This document shows positions 10,508 through 21,764 of a stretch of DNA of 64,000 bases, in pieces (position 1 is the first letter of the stretch; the number at the start of each line of letters is the position of its first letter). This DNA comes from Budorcas taxicolor (lineage: Eukaryota; Chordata; Mammalia; Artiodactyla; Bovidae). The position numbers were made by a program, and so were the translations under genes. The notes under the pieces were generated by a model. That model had not been told where the DNA came from. It ran no database searches and saw nothing but the letters and a program-made list of their open reading frames with translations. Where the stretch lies: NCBI RefSeq assembly GCF_023091745.1, contig NC_068934.1, forward strand, positions 18,678,434 to 18,742,433, in the 5' to 3' direction.

Positions 10508-10604
10508 TTTCCCCATCTATTTGCCATAAAGTGATGGGACCAGATGCCACGATCTTAGTTTTCTGAATGTTGAGTTTTTAAGCCAACTTTTTCTCTCTCC
10601 TCTT
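10508..10604 (-). mobile_element. Orphan internal BovB fragment
   Basis: Matches an internal BovB RT-C-terminal segment ('aagtgatgggaccagatgcc', 'tctgaatgttgag', 'agccaac'), the same piece as in 21345-21440. It lacks the BovB 3' tail expected of a normal insertion. Confidence 0.78.
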
Positions 10605-11378
10605 TATCAATTACCCTTTTATATATTTGCTAAAATTGTGTTAAGAAACTTTGCATCTATGTTCATGAGGGATATTAGTCTGTAGTTTTCTTTCATTATG
10701 TATTTTTCTGATTTTGATATCAAGATAATACTTGCCTCATAGAAGGAATTGGAAAGTATTTCTTCCTTTTCAATTTTCTGAAATTTTATCTATAGAATTG
10801 ATATTCTTTAAAACTGTGGCTCAATTTACCAGTAAAACTATCTAGGTTTGTAGTTTTCATTATGGGAAGGCTTTAAACTACAGATTTCATTTCTTTAATA
10901 GATACGGGATTATTCATGTTATCTGTTTCTGTTTGGATGAGCTTTGGTACTTGGTTTCTTTCAAGGAATTTTTCCACTTCACTTAAGTTAAAAAGTTTAT
11001 CAGTGTGCATTTGCTCATAGTATTGTATTCTTATCTTTTTCATGTCTGTAATACATCTCATTCCTGATATTGTTTATTTGTGTCCTTCTCCCTCTTGCCT
11101 CACTCTGGATAGAGGCTTATCAATCATTTTAATTTTTCTCAAAGAACCAGCTTTTGGTTTCATTGATTTCTGCTACTTGTTTTCTTTCCTCCGCATGTTC
11201 TGTGTTACATTTGTGTTCTCTCACCTCTCACCTTTTTAAGGTAGGGCTTTTTTTTCCCCTCTCATTTTATGTTATGTAACTTTCAGTTATACAGCATTAT
11301 AACTGAAAGCATTATAGTTTAACATCTGTGTGCACTACAGAGTATAAATCTGTTCACCATCTATTACCTTACACTCAG

Positions 11379-11583
11379 GACTACCCAGGTGACGCAGTGG
11401 TAAAGAATCCGCTTGCCAGTGCTGGAGATGCATGAGATGTGGGTTCCATCCCTGGATTGGGAAGATCCCCTGGAATGGGAAATAGCAACTTGCTCCAGTA
11501 TGCTTGCCTGAAGAATTCAATGGACAGAGGAGCCTGGCAGGCTACAGCCCTTGGGATCTCAAAGAGTTGGACATGACTGAGTG
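11379..11583 (+). mobile_element. Bov-tA SINE
   Basis: tRNA-like head 'ggtgacgcagtggtaaagaa', 'gggaagatcccctggaatgg' body, ending 'gttggacatgactgagtg' just before a CA repeat. Confidence 0.9.
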
Positions 11584-11616
11584 TGCACGCACACACACAC
11601 ACACACACACACACCC
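11584..11616. repeat. (CA)n microsatellite
   Basis: About 13 uninterrupted CA units at the 3' end of the SINE; probably grew from its tail. A likely length-polymorphic marker. Confidence 0.95.
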
Positions 11617-11985
11617 CCTCCAAACAGTTGACCGCCTTCACCCATTTTGCCCACCCCCCGAATCACCTTTCCCACTGGTAACCACTATTCTGTTCTCTCT
11701 GTCTGTGAGTTTGTTTCATTTTATTTTGTTCGTTGGATTTTATTTTGTTTCAGATTTCACATATGAGTAAAATCATACAGTGTTTGTCTTTGACTTACTT
11801 CACTTAGCATAATGCCCTCAGGGTCCATTCTTGTCACAGATGGCAAGATTTCCTTTTTTATGGCAGTGAACATAGGGATATATCTTTTTGAATCAGTGTT
11901 TCCATGTTCTTTGGAAAAAAACCCAGGAGTAGGGTGGCTGGGTCATGTAGTATTCTATTCTTAATTTTTGAGGAAATCCATACTG

Positions 11986-12033
11986 TTTTCTATAGTATAT
12001 AGTATAGTATTTTCTATAGTATATAGTACAGTA
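11986..12033. repeat. 24-bp tandem duplication
   Basis: Two adjacent copies of a 24-bp unit beginning TTTTCTATAGTATATAGTA, one mismatch, plus a partial third. Lies in the L1 fragment. Confidence 0.9.
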
Positions 12034-12167
12034 TTTTCTACCAATTTACATTAAATTTTTTGGTTTTCATTTTCTGCTCTGTCTGGGTGAATTCCATCAT
12101 TTTTCTTTTTACTTACTTACTGATTCATTTTTCTACCTCATCCAGTCTGCTGTTGAACCTCTCTCAG

Positions 12168-12409
12168 TTCAGTTCAGTTCAGTTCAGTTGCTCAGTCGTG
12201 TCCAACTCTTTGCGACCCCATGAATCGCAGCATGCCAGGCCTCCCTGTCCATCACCAACTCCCGGAGTTCACTCAAACTCAGCGTTCATCGAGTCAGTGA
12301 TGCCATCCAGCCATCTCATCCTCTGTCGTCCCCTATTCCTCCTGCCCCCAATCCCTCCCAGCATCAGAGTCTTTTCCAGTGAGACAACTCTTCGCATGAG
12401 GTGGCCAAA
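12168..12409 (-). mobile_element. BovB 3' end, 5'-truncated
   Basis: Starts with a (TTCAG)n tail of five units and runs through 'catcaccaactcccggagtt' to 'cttcgcatgaggtggccaaa'. Confidence 0.93.
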
Positions 12410-13021
12410 ATAGCATTTCATTATTATTATTATTGGTTCAATTATAACTTTTTATAAAAATTTTGTTTGGTAGTTTCTTGTATTTTCTCTCTTTGTTGAG
12501 ATTCTCACTTGTTCATACATTCTTCTCCCATGTTCAGTGAGTACCTTTATAAATATTACTTTGGACTCTCTATTGGATAGATTGCTTACCTTTATTTTGT
12601 TTAGTTCTTTTTCTGAGTTTTATCTTGTCTTGTGATTGGAACAGACTCCTCTGTCTCCTCATTTTGCCTGATTCTCTTTGTTTGTGTGTATAGTAGGTAA
12701 ATCAGCTACCTCTCTCAGTCTTGAAGGAGTGGCCTTATGTAGGAGATACCTTATGCTGCTCAGAAGTGCAGCCCTGCCTGGCCTTCAGATGCTAGCACTC
12801 AGTGGGTACCTGCATGGGGGCTACATGCCCCCTCTGGCCGTGTCAGGGTTGAGCTGCTGCTGTGATGCACTGGTGGGTGGCACTGGTCCTGAGGATGACT
12901 GGGGTGTGGCTGCTACGTGCTGGTAGGAGGGGTTTTCATCTGACTGGCTTTCAGGCCTGGAGGAGGCACAGAGGTATGGGGCTCTTGGTGGGCCATGCCC
13001 ACTGATGTTAACAGGTAATAT
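12410..13021. other. Unassigned; GC-rich at 12740-13010
   Basis: Begins with a (TTA)n run. 12440-12690 reads like an old L1 or LTR interior. 12740-13010 is GC-rich but the 82-residue plus-strand frame has no start context, splice sites or protein resemblance. Treated as decayed repeat. Confidence 0.4.
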
Positions 13022-13290
13022 CAGTGGTCTCAAACTTTTTGGTTAAAACAAAAATTTTTTTTGGTACCAGGGACTGGTTTCAATGGAAGACAGATTTTCC
13101 ATGGAATAGAGTAGAGAGTGGGGGAAAAGGGATGGAGGGTAGGGGGTGGTGGAGGTGGTGGTGGTTTACGAGATAACGTGCGCACTGGGGAGCTTCACAC
13201 ACTGGCCTGCCACTCACCACTTGCTGTGCAGCCAGGTTCCTAACAGCCATAGCCAGTACTGGTCCTTGGCCTGGGGATTGAGGGCCCCTG
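13022..13290 (+). repeat. hAT-like DNA transposon fragment
   Basis: Starts 'gtggtctcaaactttttggt' with 'accagggactggtttcaatg' and ends 'ggcctggggattgagggccc', the two ends of a common mammalian nonautonomous DNA transposon. A GGT/GGA-rich patch at 13120-13165 lies inside. Confidence 0.5.
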
Positions 13291-13544
13291 GTTTAGGTGG
13301 AGATTTCCAGAATGGCTTCCGCCAGCGTCTTCGTCCCTAGGAAGCATCCCGAGTGGTTCCTCTCAGATAGATGTTTCAAAATTAGTAAGTAGATCCCCTT
13401 CCCCTCTGGCCCGGGTCTTTTCAAACTTGTGTTTATGCACTGGTGTTTCATTTGATGCAGTCGTATGCAATCCGCTTAGGAGCAGGGTTTTTTTTGTTTG
13501 TTATCATTCTGTAGTTTTCCTGGACATATTCCTTCTTTCTTTCT

Positions 13545-13868
13545 TTTTTTTTTTTTTTTAATATTTTGTATACTTATTAACTGTGCTGAGTCTTCATTGC
13601 TGTGTGTGGGCTTTTGCTACTTGCAGTGAGCTGGGACTACTCTTCATTTCTGGTTCGTGGGCTTCTCATTGCGGTGGCTTCTCCTTGCAAAGCCTGTGCT
13701 CTAGGCATGCGGGCTTCACTGGGCTCAGTAGTTGGGGTTCGTGGGCCCTGAAGCGCTGGCTCAGTAGTTACGGCTCACAGACTTAGTTGCTCCTCAGCAT
13801 GTGGGATCTTCCCAGACCAGGAATCAAATGTCCCCTTCATTGGCAGACTGGACCCCTCGGGGAGTCTT
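13545..13868 (-). mobile_element. CHR-2-like SINE, long form
   Basis: Reverse copy after a T run: 'ctgtgctgagtcttcattgc', 'tgggcttctcattgcggtgg', 'agcatgtgggatcttcccag', head 'ggacccctcggggagtc'. Confidence 0.75.
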
Positions 13869-14227
13869 CGTTGTTGGTTTTTAAAGCCAGGTTTTTTTGG
13901 GGGGCTCCTCTGCTCAGAATCTGAGGGTTGGGATGCCCAATGTGAAACTCAAATCCCTCGCTCTTCAGGGAAAATAGCCATACCTTTGTGATCCTTCCCA
14001 ATTGTGGATTGTGGGTGAGGTGTGGTTTTTCCTTTGGAGTATCTCTGTTTCGTCTACCCATGTCACTGCTGTCCTTTTATCCTTTGTTATGGAAATTCTT
14101 CTCATCTAGTTTTCAGGTCTCTTTCAGAGGGAATTATTGTATTTACTTGTGGATTTGTTGTTTCATGGGAGGTGAGTTCAGGATCTTTCTGCATCGTCAA
14201 ATGGAACCTGACCTCCTTCATTTGCTC
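13869..14227. other. Unassigned intron sequence
   Basis: Contains an 86-residue chance ORF. The text 'tttcatgggaggtgagttca' hints at an old LINE 5' region but I cannot place it. Confidence 0.4.
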
Positions 14228-14444
14228 TTTTTAAAAAATTTTAGTTGAGGTATAGTTGACATACAGTATTAGTTTCCGGTGTGCAGCATAGTGATTAGAC
14301 ATTTATATTAATTCCATTTTGAGACGATCACTGTGATAAGCCTAGTTACCATCTGTCATCATTTAAAGTTATTATAATATTGCCTGTGTTCTGTATTCTG
14401 AATGTTACATGACATTTGTTTTATAACTAGAACTTTGTGCCTTT
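14228..14444 (-). repeat. L1M 3' UTR fragment
   Basis: 'tagttgaggtatagttgaca', 'gtgtgcagcatagtgattag', 'aagcctagttaccatctgtc' in reverse L1M 3'-end order. Confidence 0.62.
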
Positions 14445-14602
14445 AGATTTTATTTGGCTGCACTGGGTCTTAGTTGTGGCATGCAGGATCTGGTTGCAGC
14501 TCGCAAGCTCTCAGCTGCGGCATGTGGGATCTGGTTCCCTGACCAGGCACCTGCATTGGGAGTGCAGAGTCCTAGCTGCTGGACTATTAGGGAAGTCCCT
14601 AT
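14445..14602 (-). mobile_element. CHR-type SINE
   Basis: Reverse copy: 'tttggctgcactgggtctta', 'atctggttccctgaccaggc', head 'ggactattagggaagtccc'. Confidence 0.82.
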
Positions 14603-15084
14603 TGTATTTTTAATGTCAGGCACTGTAGTTTTCCTCTCTGAAATTTTTATTTATGTCTTTCTAAAGAAATATTATCCATGTCTTCATTTAACACATTCAG
14701 TCTTTGCTCTAGCTTCTTGAACCAATGTATTATAGTAACTTATAATCATATAATACCTTTTCATGTCGGTGTCTATTCATTCTATTCTTTGAGTCACTTC
14801 TGAGTCAGATTTAATTGTTTTTTTCTTTTCATGGTAGGTTTAATTTTCTGCTTTCGTTTTTGTGTCTGGTAATTTTTGATTTGATACTAGACATTGTTAA
14901 TTTTAACCAAGCTAGATGCTAGATATTGTTGTATACCCGTTAATATAATAGTCTTTTTAAATTCTGGACGTGATTCAGTTGCTTTGGAACTGTTTATTTT
15001 ATATCCTGCCTCTAAGCTTTTTTAGGTGGGACAGGATATGTGTTTATTGCAGAATTTATTTTCTTCTGACTGACAGCAAGACTC
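14603..15084. other. Unassigned, possibly old LINE
   Basis: 'gatactagacattgttaatt' and 'gctagatgctagatattgtt' resemble phrases in very old L1 5' regions. Not firm enough to name. Confidence 0.35.
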
Positions 15085-15185
15085 ATTTTTCTGTAGTCAA
15101 ATAGTAAATATCTTAGGCCTTGTGAGCTATTTCATCTTTCTGGCAGCTACCTATCCCTTCTGTTATAGTGTGCAAGCACTATACT
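15085..15185 (+). repeat. MER1-like hAT fragment
   Basis: 'tctgtagtcaaatagtaaat' and 'atcttaggccttgtgagcta' followed by 'ctgttatagtgtgcaag' match the left half of the same element seen at 19513-20100. Confidence 0.45.
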
Positions 15186-15984
15186 CCATAGGGAGTATTT
15201 AAAGGAGTGAGGATATTGTGAGATTTATTCTTGATGCTGTAATTTGAATTTCATCTAGTTTCCAGTTGTCATGAAATATTACCACATGACTTTTTAAAAA
15301 AATAACGTGAAAGCTATCCTGAGTTTCTGGGCTGTACGGAAGCAGAAGGTGGACCAGATTGATCCGTGGGATATAATTTACTGACCTCTTCTCTAACCAA
15401 TCCTACGTGAAATATGACCTTTTTCTATTTTGGCTAGTGGGGACAGAACTTACAAGACTTGTATGGGTGCTGGGCACATATTTCCTCTAGTCCTTTTAGT
15501 GATTCTTTCCCTCACCTTGGGTTGTTTCCTCACATAGGTACACTGATCAGTACTTTGCTGAAGACTCAGAAAGGGCTGTTTGCAGATTTCCAGAGTGGTC
15601 TCTGCACCTCTCACCTCTTGGGGCACTACTCCATGAATGCTAATTCCTGTCTCCAACTTGCCTTTTGACTCCCAGCCTCCCATCTTTGACAGAGGGGAAT
15701 TGCCAGATTTTGCCTGGGTCCTCTCTCTTTGCCTCTTACCCAGTAATACACTGGGATAACTGTAGTGTTTATTGTCTTTGCTTCTAATCTTTTATGTATC
15801 ACTCTTCACTGTCTTCTCTCACCTCTTGTGTGATGTCTTGAGTGCTGCTGTTTTATATATTATGTTCTCTTATTTGGTTGTTTCAGGTAAATACTGTTTG
15901 TGTTGCTCCATATTAATTGGAAACACAAGCCTATTACTTTTTCTCCCTCTCTGGTTTTTTTAATTTGTTTTTTACTGTCATTTT
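15186..15984. other. No recognisable feature
   Basis: Overlapping 69- and 77-residue frames on opposite strands near 15450-15680 have no homologue I know and no splice context. Confidence 0.5.
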
Positions 15985-16258
15985 AAGGGATTTGTGGAGA
16001 AGGGACAGCCCACTCTCTTGATGCAATGTACCTCCATTATTTTGAGAATTAAAATATCGGGACCTTTCATTTCCCAAGTGTGCATTTAGTGCCTACTGCA
16101 TGTTAACCCCTTTTCTGGGTCTTACGAATAAAATTTTAAAGGAACTTCCATTATAGGCGGTCTCCAAAATTAAATAATGAACATAGTGTCTATCCATGAA
16201 ATAAGGGATTTGTGGGAAAGGGACAGCCCACTCTCTTGGTGTACTGTATCTCCATTAT
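15985..16258 (+). repeat. 56-bp direct duplication
   Basis: 15985-16040 and 16203-16258 are 56-bp copies in the same orientation, both starting AAGGGATTTGTGG and sharing ACAGCCCACTCTCTTG. By eye they differ at 6 of 56 positions without gaps. The 162 bp between them is not duplicated. Confidence 0.92.
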
Positions 16259-16447
16259 GGATTCCTTTTGGATTTACTAGCTTGAGTGAATCATAACCAA
16301 AGGTCCACAAATCATTTATTTTTAAATGCCAATTTTAGATTTAAGTAAATACATAGCTACTTGTCCAAATGCCAGATAGGCTAAAAATGATACTGTATCA
16401 TTGCTTTTTCTTTCTTTTTATGGTTTTATTCTCATTTGTTTCTTTTT

Positions 16448-16630
16448 TAAAAAGATTATTGGCATATAGTTGATTTACATTGTTGTGTTGGTTTCAGGTA
16501 TGTAGCACAGTGAATCAGTTCTCAGGGTTTTTTTTTGTTTTTTTTTTAAAGACTCTTTCCCCATATAGGCTATTACAGAGTATTGAGTAGAGTTACCTAT
16601 GCTATTCATTGTTGCATTATTTTTTGGTGT
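16448..16630 (-). repeat. L1 3' UTR, artiodactyl type
   Basis: 'ggcatatagttgatttacat', 'gtgttggtttcaggtatgta', 'attgagtagagttacctatg' in reverse orientation. Confidence 0.62.
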
Positions 16631-16844
16631 TTTTTAAAATTCAGTTGTTTGTATCATTGTTTTTGTATGAAATATTTTCAACTCACTATGGTACTATGTT
16701 TTTCCCATATTGATCAAATATTATTATTGATACTTAATAGTAACTTTTGCTAAGTAAAACACAGGCGATTTTAATAAATTGTTTGGCAAGCCAAATCTCT
16801 TAAAACTTAATTGTGTTGAAAAAAAATGGGATGCAATGTGACAC

Positions 16845-16990
16845 AGAGTGAAAACATGGTATTTAGTGTTACCTGGGTTATAATATTAGATTTGCCACTT
16901 GACATTTATGTGTCCTGGGCAAGTTATTTGTTTGTGAGTCTCTTCATAATGGTGACAACAATATTTATTTAAAGTTGTTTTAAGGATCCA
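16845..16990 (+). repeat. MIR SINE fragment
   Basis: 'gatttgccacttgacattta', 'gtgtcctgggcaagttattt', 'gtctcttcataatggtgaca' then 'gttgttttaaggat' follow MIR. Confidence 0.62.
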
Positions 16991-17514
16991 GTGTTCCCTC
17001 TTGCTTTTTTTGGAAATATTAGAAACCATCATATGATATCCCTATTGTTTCCTTTTAAGTAGTTGACATGTGAAAAATAGATCCATTTATAATTCATTCT
17101 TCTTTGAATTTGTATGGTCTGCTCAAGCACATTTGTCATTAATTTTGTTTCAAAAAATTTGGAATTTTCTGATGATAATGGAGGAATAAGGAGTCTTTGC
17201 TCCTTTGTCACAAATAGTTGGTAAACTGGACCGAAATATATGAACCATCTTTTATTAGTTATTACACCAAAGGCAGAGTAGGATTGTGGTCCCTGAGAGA
17301 GGGGTAATAAAGAATATGAGTTTCTACAACTGCTGTGGCTTTCTGCCTGGAAGCAACTTTGGAATTGAAGAAGCAGGGAGGGGGAGCCTAATGATCCTGT
17401 AAGCCACGCTCAGTTGAGGAGGCACAGACTGGGTTTTGGCAGGGCTTGGGCAGCTACAAGTTGCATGGTCAAGTTCTAAAAAGATAGGAACTATGCAATC
17501 AAAGGAACTCCAAG
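16991..17514. other. No firm feature
   Basis: Intron sequence. 17260-17514 has an L1-5'-like feel (purine-rich, 'aagcagggagggggagccta') but no diagnostic word. Confidence 0.4.
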
Positions 17515-17802
17515 GGGCTTCCTTGGTGGCTCAGTGGTAAAGAATCCATCTGCTAATGCAAGAGACACAGGTTTAATTCCTGATCTGGAAAGATCCCACC
17601 TGCCACAGAGCAGCTAAGCCCGTGTGTTACAGCTAGTGAGCCTGTGTTCCAGGGCCTGGGAGCTGCTGCTGCTAAGCCCATGTGCTGCAGCTGCTAAGCC
17701 CGTGTGCCCTGGAGCCTGTGCTCTGCAATAAGAGACACTGCTGCAGTGAGAAGCCTGTGGAGCATGAAGACCAAGCACAGCCAAAAATAATTTTTTTTAA
17801 AA
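17515..17802 (+). mobile_element. CHR-2-like SINE
   Basis: Head 'gcttccttggtggctcagtg', body 'gcagctaagcccgtgtgtta', tail 'caagcacagccaaaaataat' and A run. Body contains a local partial duplication of 'gctaagcccgtgtg' units near 17615-17705. Confidence 0.82.
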
Positions 17803-17819
17803 AAGCTCCAGAAATCTTT

Positions 17820-19512
17820 ATATGGGTTACCTTGAGTCTTTAATGAATACTAGGTTGTGAATGCATAAAGTTAAACTCTGTAAAGCCAGACAGTGAACAC
17901 CCAGGGAATTACTAGCAGAATATTTACCAGATTTATGCAGGAGACATTTAACTCTTGACCAGAGTGAAGGATCTTTTGGTGCATCTAAGACATTCAGTGG
18001 AGAACCCATTGGATTTGTCATGTTGTAAAGACAGAAAAGTCCTCGGGTAGGGGGGTGTCAAATAGATCTCTAAATAATTACTTGCTAAAACAAAGCCCAA
18101 CTCTCTGATGATTGCAAACACTCAAAAACAACAATGTGATTGATATTTTCCTACATCTAAGCAAAAATTCCTAGACATTGCAAGAAACATTTCCAAGGTA
18201 GTCTCTAACCAGGAAAAAATCAGTCCAAAGAAATAGATCCAGAAATGAAAGAGGTGATGGAGCTAGCAGGCAGGGATATTAAAAATAAAATAAGTTAAAA
18301 AAAATAACTAAAAATTTAAATGTAAAGAAAAATATGAATGTAATGGCTAGAGAAAGGAAAGACATGAAAAAGGACCACATAGAACTTCTAAGAGTAAAGA
18401 AAGGGTTATCTGAAATCAGAAGTTAACTGAACAGATTAACAGCAGATTGGACAGAGCAGAAGAACAGACCAGTAAATTTGAAGATATAGCAAAACATTAT
18501 AATCTTAAAATGAAGTTGAGAAAGAGAGCTGAAAATAGTCAGTGGCTCATTGGTCTGTGAGATAGTACCAGGTAAGCTCAACAAAGTGTGTTTGACATTC
18601 TCAAAGGATGGAACCAAAAGTATTGTAAGAAGTAGTGACTCAAAATTTTCCAAATTTGCTGAAAACGATGAACTCATAAGATCCAATAGTCTGAACAAAC
18701 CCAAAGCAGGGTAGATCCACACAAAAATACCATGAGAGCAATTTCTAAAAACCAGTGATGAAAAAGTATTTTGAGTGCAGCGAAAGGAAAAGACATGTTA
18801 TGTATAGAGAAACGTAAGGACTTCTTGTCAGAAACTATGTAAACTAGGAGATGATGAAACATTTTATATTTGGGAAAATTTCCTTTGAAAGCAAGAGTGA
18901 AATAGAAACATTTTCATCCAAAACTATAGAATTTGTTACTACGTAGTTGAAAGTTATTATAAGAAACATCTTTCAGGTGGAGGGAAAATGGATCAGATGA
19001 AAACTTAGATCTGGACAAAGAAATGATGAGTGCAAGAAATAATGAATATATTTGAGTATAAAGTACATTTCCCCTAATTTTAAAGATAATTGGCTGTTTA
19101 TAAAGAAAAGTCATAATAGAAGTTTTATGACATATATGTAGAAGTAAAATGTCTGATATACAAGGTATTAAGGATGAGAGCAGGGAAATGGAAGTACACC
19201 ACAGTGTTGTAAAGGTAGCAGGTGTTCACATTTTTTGTGAAGTAAGAGGTATCATTGATGGTGTACTCTACTGAGTTAAAGATGTATATTGTAAAACCCA
19301 GAGCAACCACTAAGTATTAAAATAAAGAATTATGCCGTTAACTAGATATGAAATGAAATGCTAGAGTATGCCAAGTTAATCCCAAAGAAGACAAGAAAAG
19401 GTGGAAGAAAGGAACAAAGAATATATGGATACATGGAAGATAAATGGTAAGATTGTAGATTTGAATCCAATTATATCAATAATTGCATTAAATGCAAATA
19501 GTTTTAATCAGG
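17820..19512 (+). repeat. Old L1M/HAL1-like LINE, ORF1 region
   Basis: Ordered L1 words: 'aagacatgaaaaaggaccac', 'aaacccaaagcagggtagat', 'gatggatcagatgaaaactt'-like sequence near 18985, 'taaagatgtatattgtaaaa' and 'aatccaattatatcaataat'. Many frame breaks. It continues after later insertions at 20169 and 21765. Confidence 0.6.
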
Positions 19513-20100
19513 ATTTGGTAAACTTCTTTAAAAAAACAGATATTAAGGATGTTTTAGGCTTTGTGGTCAATATAATGTCCTTGAAACTCTTTAGTTCTGC
19601 CAGTGTAGCAAAAAATCTAGTTCTAGTTAGTTGTTCAGTCATGTCCGACTCTTTGCAGCCCAATGGACTATAACTCACCAGGCTTCTCTGTTCATCGAAT
19701 TCTCCAGGCAAGAATACTGGAATGGGTTGCCATTTCCTTCTCCAGGGGATCTTCCCGACCTAGGGATTGAACCCTGGTCTCCTGCACTGCAGGCAGATTC
19801 TTTATGGTCTGAGCCCACCAGGGAAGCCCCATAGCAAAAATAAAAGTAACCATAGATAGTACATAAATTAATAAGTATGACTGTGTTTCACTAAAACTTT
19901 CCTTATATATACACTGCAATTTGAATTTCATGTAATTGTTATGCATTGCAAAATACTATTTTTTTCTTTAATTTTTTTTTTTTTCACTCCCAACTTTTAG
20001 AAAAAGTGGAAGCGTTCTGAGTTCACAGGCTGCACAGAAGCAGATAATGGGCTGCATTTGCCTTCTGCCCTGTTGTAGTTTGCTAACCCTTGGCCTAACC
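19513..20100 (+). repeat. MER1-like hAT element
   Basis: 'agatattaaggatgttttag', 'ctttgtggtcaatataatgt', 'gttctgccagtgtagca' on the left and 'ctgtgtttcactaaaacttt', 'gtagtttgctaacccttgg' on the right give a near-complete nonautonomous element. A Bov-tA splits it. Confidence 0.6.
19617..19830 (-). mobile_element. Bov-tA SINE
   Basis: Complete reverse copy with head 'gagcccaccagggaagcccc'. Target-site duplication TAGCAAAAA on both sides, splitting the hAT element. Confidence 0.92.
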
Positions 20101-20168
20101 TCCTCTCTTCAGTCTGGTCACCATTAGCTACCTGTGATATTTAAATAAAAATTAATTAAAATTAAATA

Positions 20169-20705
20169 AAAGGGATTGTCAGATTGATGAAAAAATAAGA
20201 CCCAACTGTATGCTACAGAAATCCAAAAAAATCCAGAGTTATAGGTGAAAAATTAGAAGGATATAAAGTGCTATACTCTGCAAAACTAATCATAAGAAAG
20301 CTGGAATAGCTATACTAATATCAGAAGGAAACTCCAGAACATGGACTATAATGTTGCAAGAGTTACTTTGTTCAGGGAGATGTAATGATTCTGACAGTGT
20401 CTCCCCATCCCCCCCAATAAAAGAGCTCTAAAATATTGGAAACAAATTGACAGAGTTGAAAGATACATATGGAAATTTCAGCACTCCTCTGGATAATTGA
20501 TAGTGCACTAGATAGGGAATCAGTCCTAATATAGGACATGAACAAGCTGGATGTTACTGACATTTCTCCACATGCTGAAAGGTGCATTCTTTGGAAATGA
20601 CTGACAACCTCAGATGTTGGCGAGGATGTATAGCAACTGGCATAATGGTGGTGGGAAGGTTAAATGATAAAACCATTTTACCAGAACACTTGTGAATTTC
20701 TTATG
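20169..20705 (+). repeat. L1M ORF2 pieces
   Basis: 'gaaagctggaatagctatac' and 'taatatcagaaggaaactcc' are ORF2; 'atgttggcgaggatgtatag' is a later part, so an internal deletion lies near 20575. The 60 bp before 20169 look like a hAT fragment. Confidence 0.65.
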
Positions 20706-20711
20706 AAGTGA

Positions 20712-21515
20712 AGTTCAGTTCAGTTCAGTTCAGTCGCTCAGTTGTGTCTGACTCTTTGTGACCCCATGAATCGCAGCACGCCAGGCCTCCCTGTCCATCA
20801 CCAACTCCCAGAGTTCACTCAGACTCACATCCATCAAGTCAGTGATGCCATCCAGCCATCTCATCCTCTGTTGTCCCCTTCTGCTCCTGCCCCCAATCCC
20901 TCCCAGCATCAGAGTCTTTTCCAATAAGTCAGGTCTTCGCATGACGTGGCCAAAGTACTGGACTTTCAGCTTTAGCATTATTCCCTCCAAAGAACACCCA
21001 GGACTGATCTCCTTCAGAATGGACTGGTTGGATCTCCTTGCAGTCCAAGGGACTCTCAAGAGTCTTCTCCAACACCACGGTTCAAAAGCATCAGTTCTTC
21101 AGTGCTCAGCCTTCTTCACAGTCCAACTCTCACATCCATACACGACCACTGGAAAAACCATAGCCTTGACTAGACGGACCTTTGTTGGCAAAGTAATGTC
21201 TCTGCTTTTGAATATACTGTCTAGGTTGGTCATAACTTTTCTTCCAAGGAGCAAGCATCTTTTAATTTCATGGCTGCAGTCACCATCTGCAGTGATTTTG
21301 GAGCCCCCAGAAATAAAGTCTGACACTGTTACCACTGTTTCCCCATCTATTTCCCATGAAGTGATGGGACCGGCTGCCATGATCTTCGTTTTCTGAATGT
21401 TGAGCTTTAAGCCAACTTTTTCACTCTCCTCTTTCACTTTCTTTTTAGCTCCTCTTCACTTTCTGCCATAAGGGTGGTGTCATCTGCATATCTGAGGTTA
21501 CTGATAGTTCTCCCA
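20712..21515 (-). mobile_element. BovB 3' third, 5'-truncated
   Basis: (TTCAG)n tail at the left, then the whole region downstream of the RT active site. On the minus strand a 112-residue frame (21099-21437) reads through the C-terminal part, with 'KVGLKLNIQKTKIMA' and 'DGDCSHEIKRCLLLGRK'. Ends just before the YADD region. Inserted in the L1M block. Confidence 0.94.
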
Positions 21516-21529
21516 CCTACTTATACTGT

Positions 21530-21747
21530 GTATGAGTGCATGTGTGCTCAGTTGTGTCCCACTCTTTGTGACTTTAAAGACTGTAACTGGCAAGGCTTTT
21601 CTGTCCATGGGATTCTCCAGGCAAGAATACTGGAGTGGATTGCTATTTTCTCTTCCAGGGGATCTTCCCGACCCAGGGATTGAATCCATATCTCTTGCAT
21701 CTCCTGCATTGGCAGGCAGATTCTTTACCACTGTACCACCATACTAT
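21530..21747 (-). mobile_element. Bov-tA SINE
   Basis: Complete reverse copy: 'gtgctcagttgtgtcccact' to head 'ctttaccactgtaccacc'. Sits at the truncated end of the preceding BovB. Confidence 0.9.
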
Positions 21748-21764
21748 ACACGCTGTCAGTTCTA

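Larger units (their letters stand above)
10151..11240 (-). repeat. L1 ORF2 region, reverse
   Basis: Reverse-strand L1 words: 'tttttcaccattgagtatgt', 'gcatctatgttcatgaggga', 'ttatttgtgtccttctccct'. Interrupted at 10305-10604 by a CHR SINE and an orphan BovB piece; the L1 has lost about 300 bp there. Many stops; no coding capacity. Confidence 0.72.
11245..12060 (-). repeat. L1M 3' end, reverse
   Basis: 'ccttcacccattttgcccac', 'actggtaaccactattctgt', 'cacttagcataatgccctca' and 'tagggtggctgggtcatgta' run in L1 3'-end order on the minus strand. A Bov-tA and a CA repeat interrupt it. Confidence 0.7.

Noticed and set aside
11584..11616. CA and AC runs considered as CRISPR-like arrays
   Set aside because: Dinucleotide microsatellites; no repeats with unique spacers.
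12168..12195. Repeated TTCAG/CTGAA units at many places considered as independent microsatellites
   Set aside because: They are the normal 3' tail of BovB, always next to BovB sequence and in the matching orientation.
12678..12926. GC-rich 82-residue ORF, considered as RSF1 exon 1 or a CpG-island promoter
   Set aside because: No alanine/proline-rich RSF1 start, few CpGs, and the sequence reads as decayed repeat between BovB and hAT fragments.
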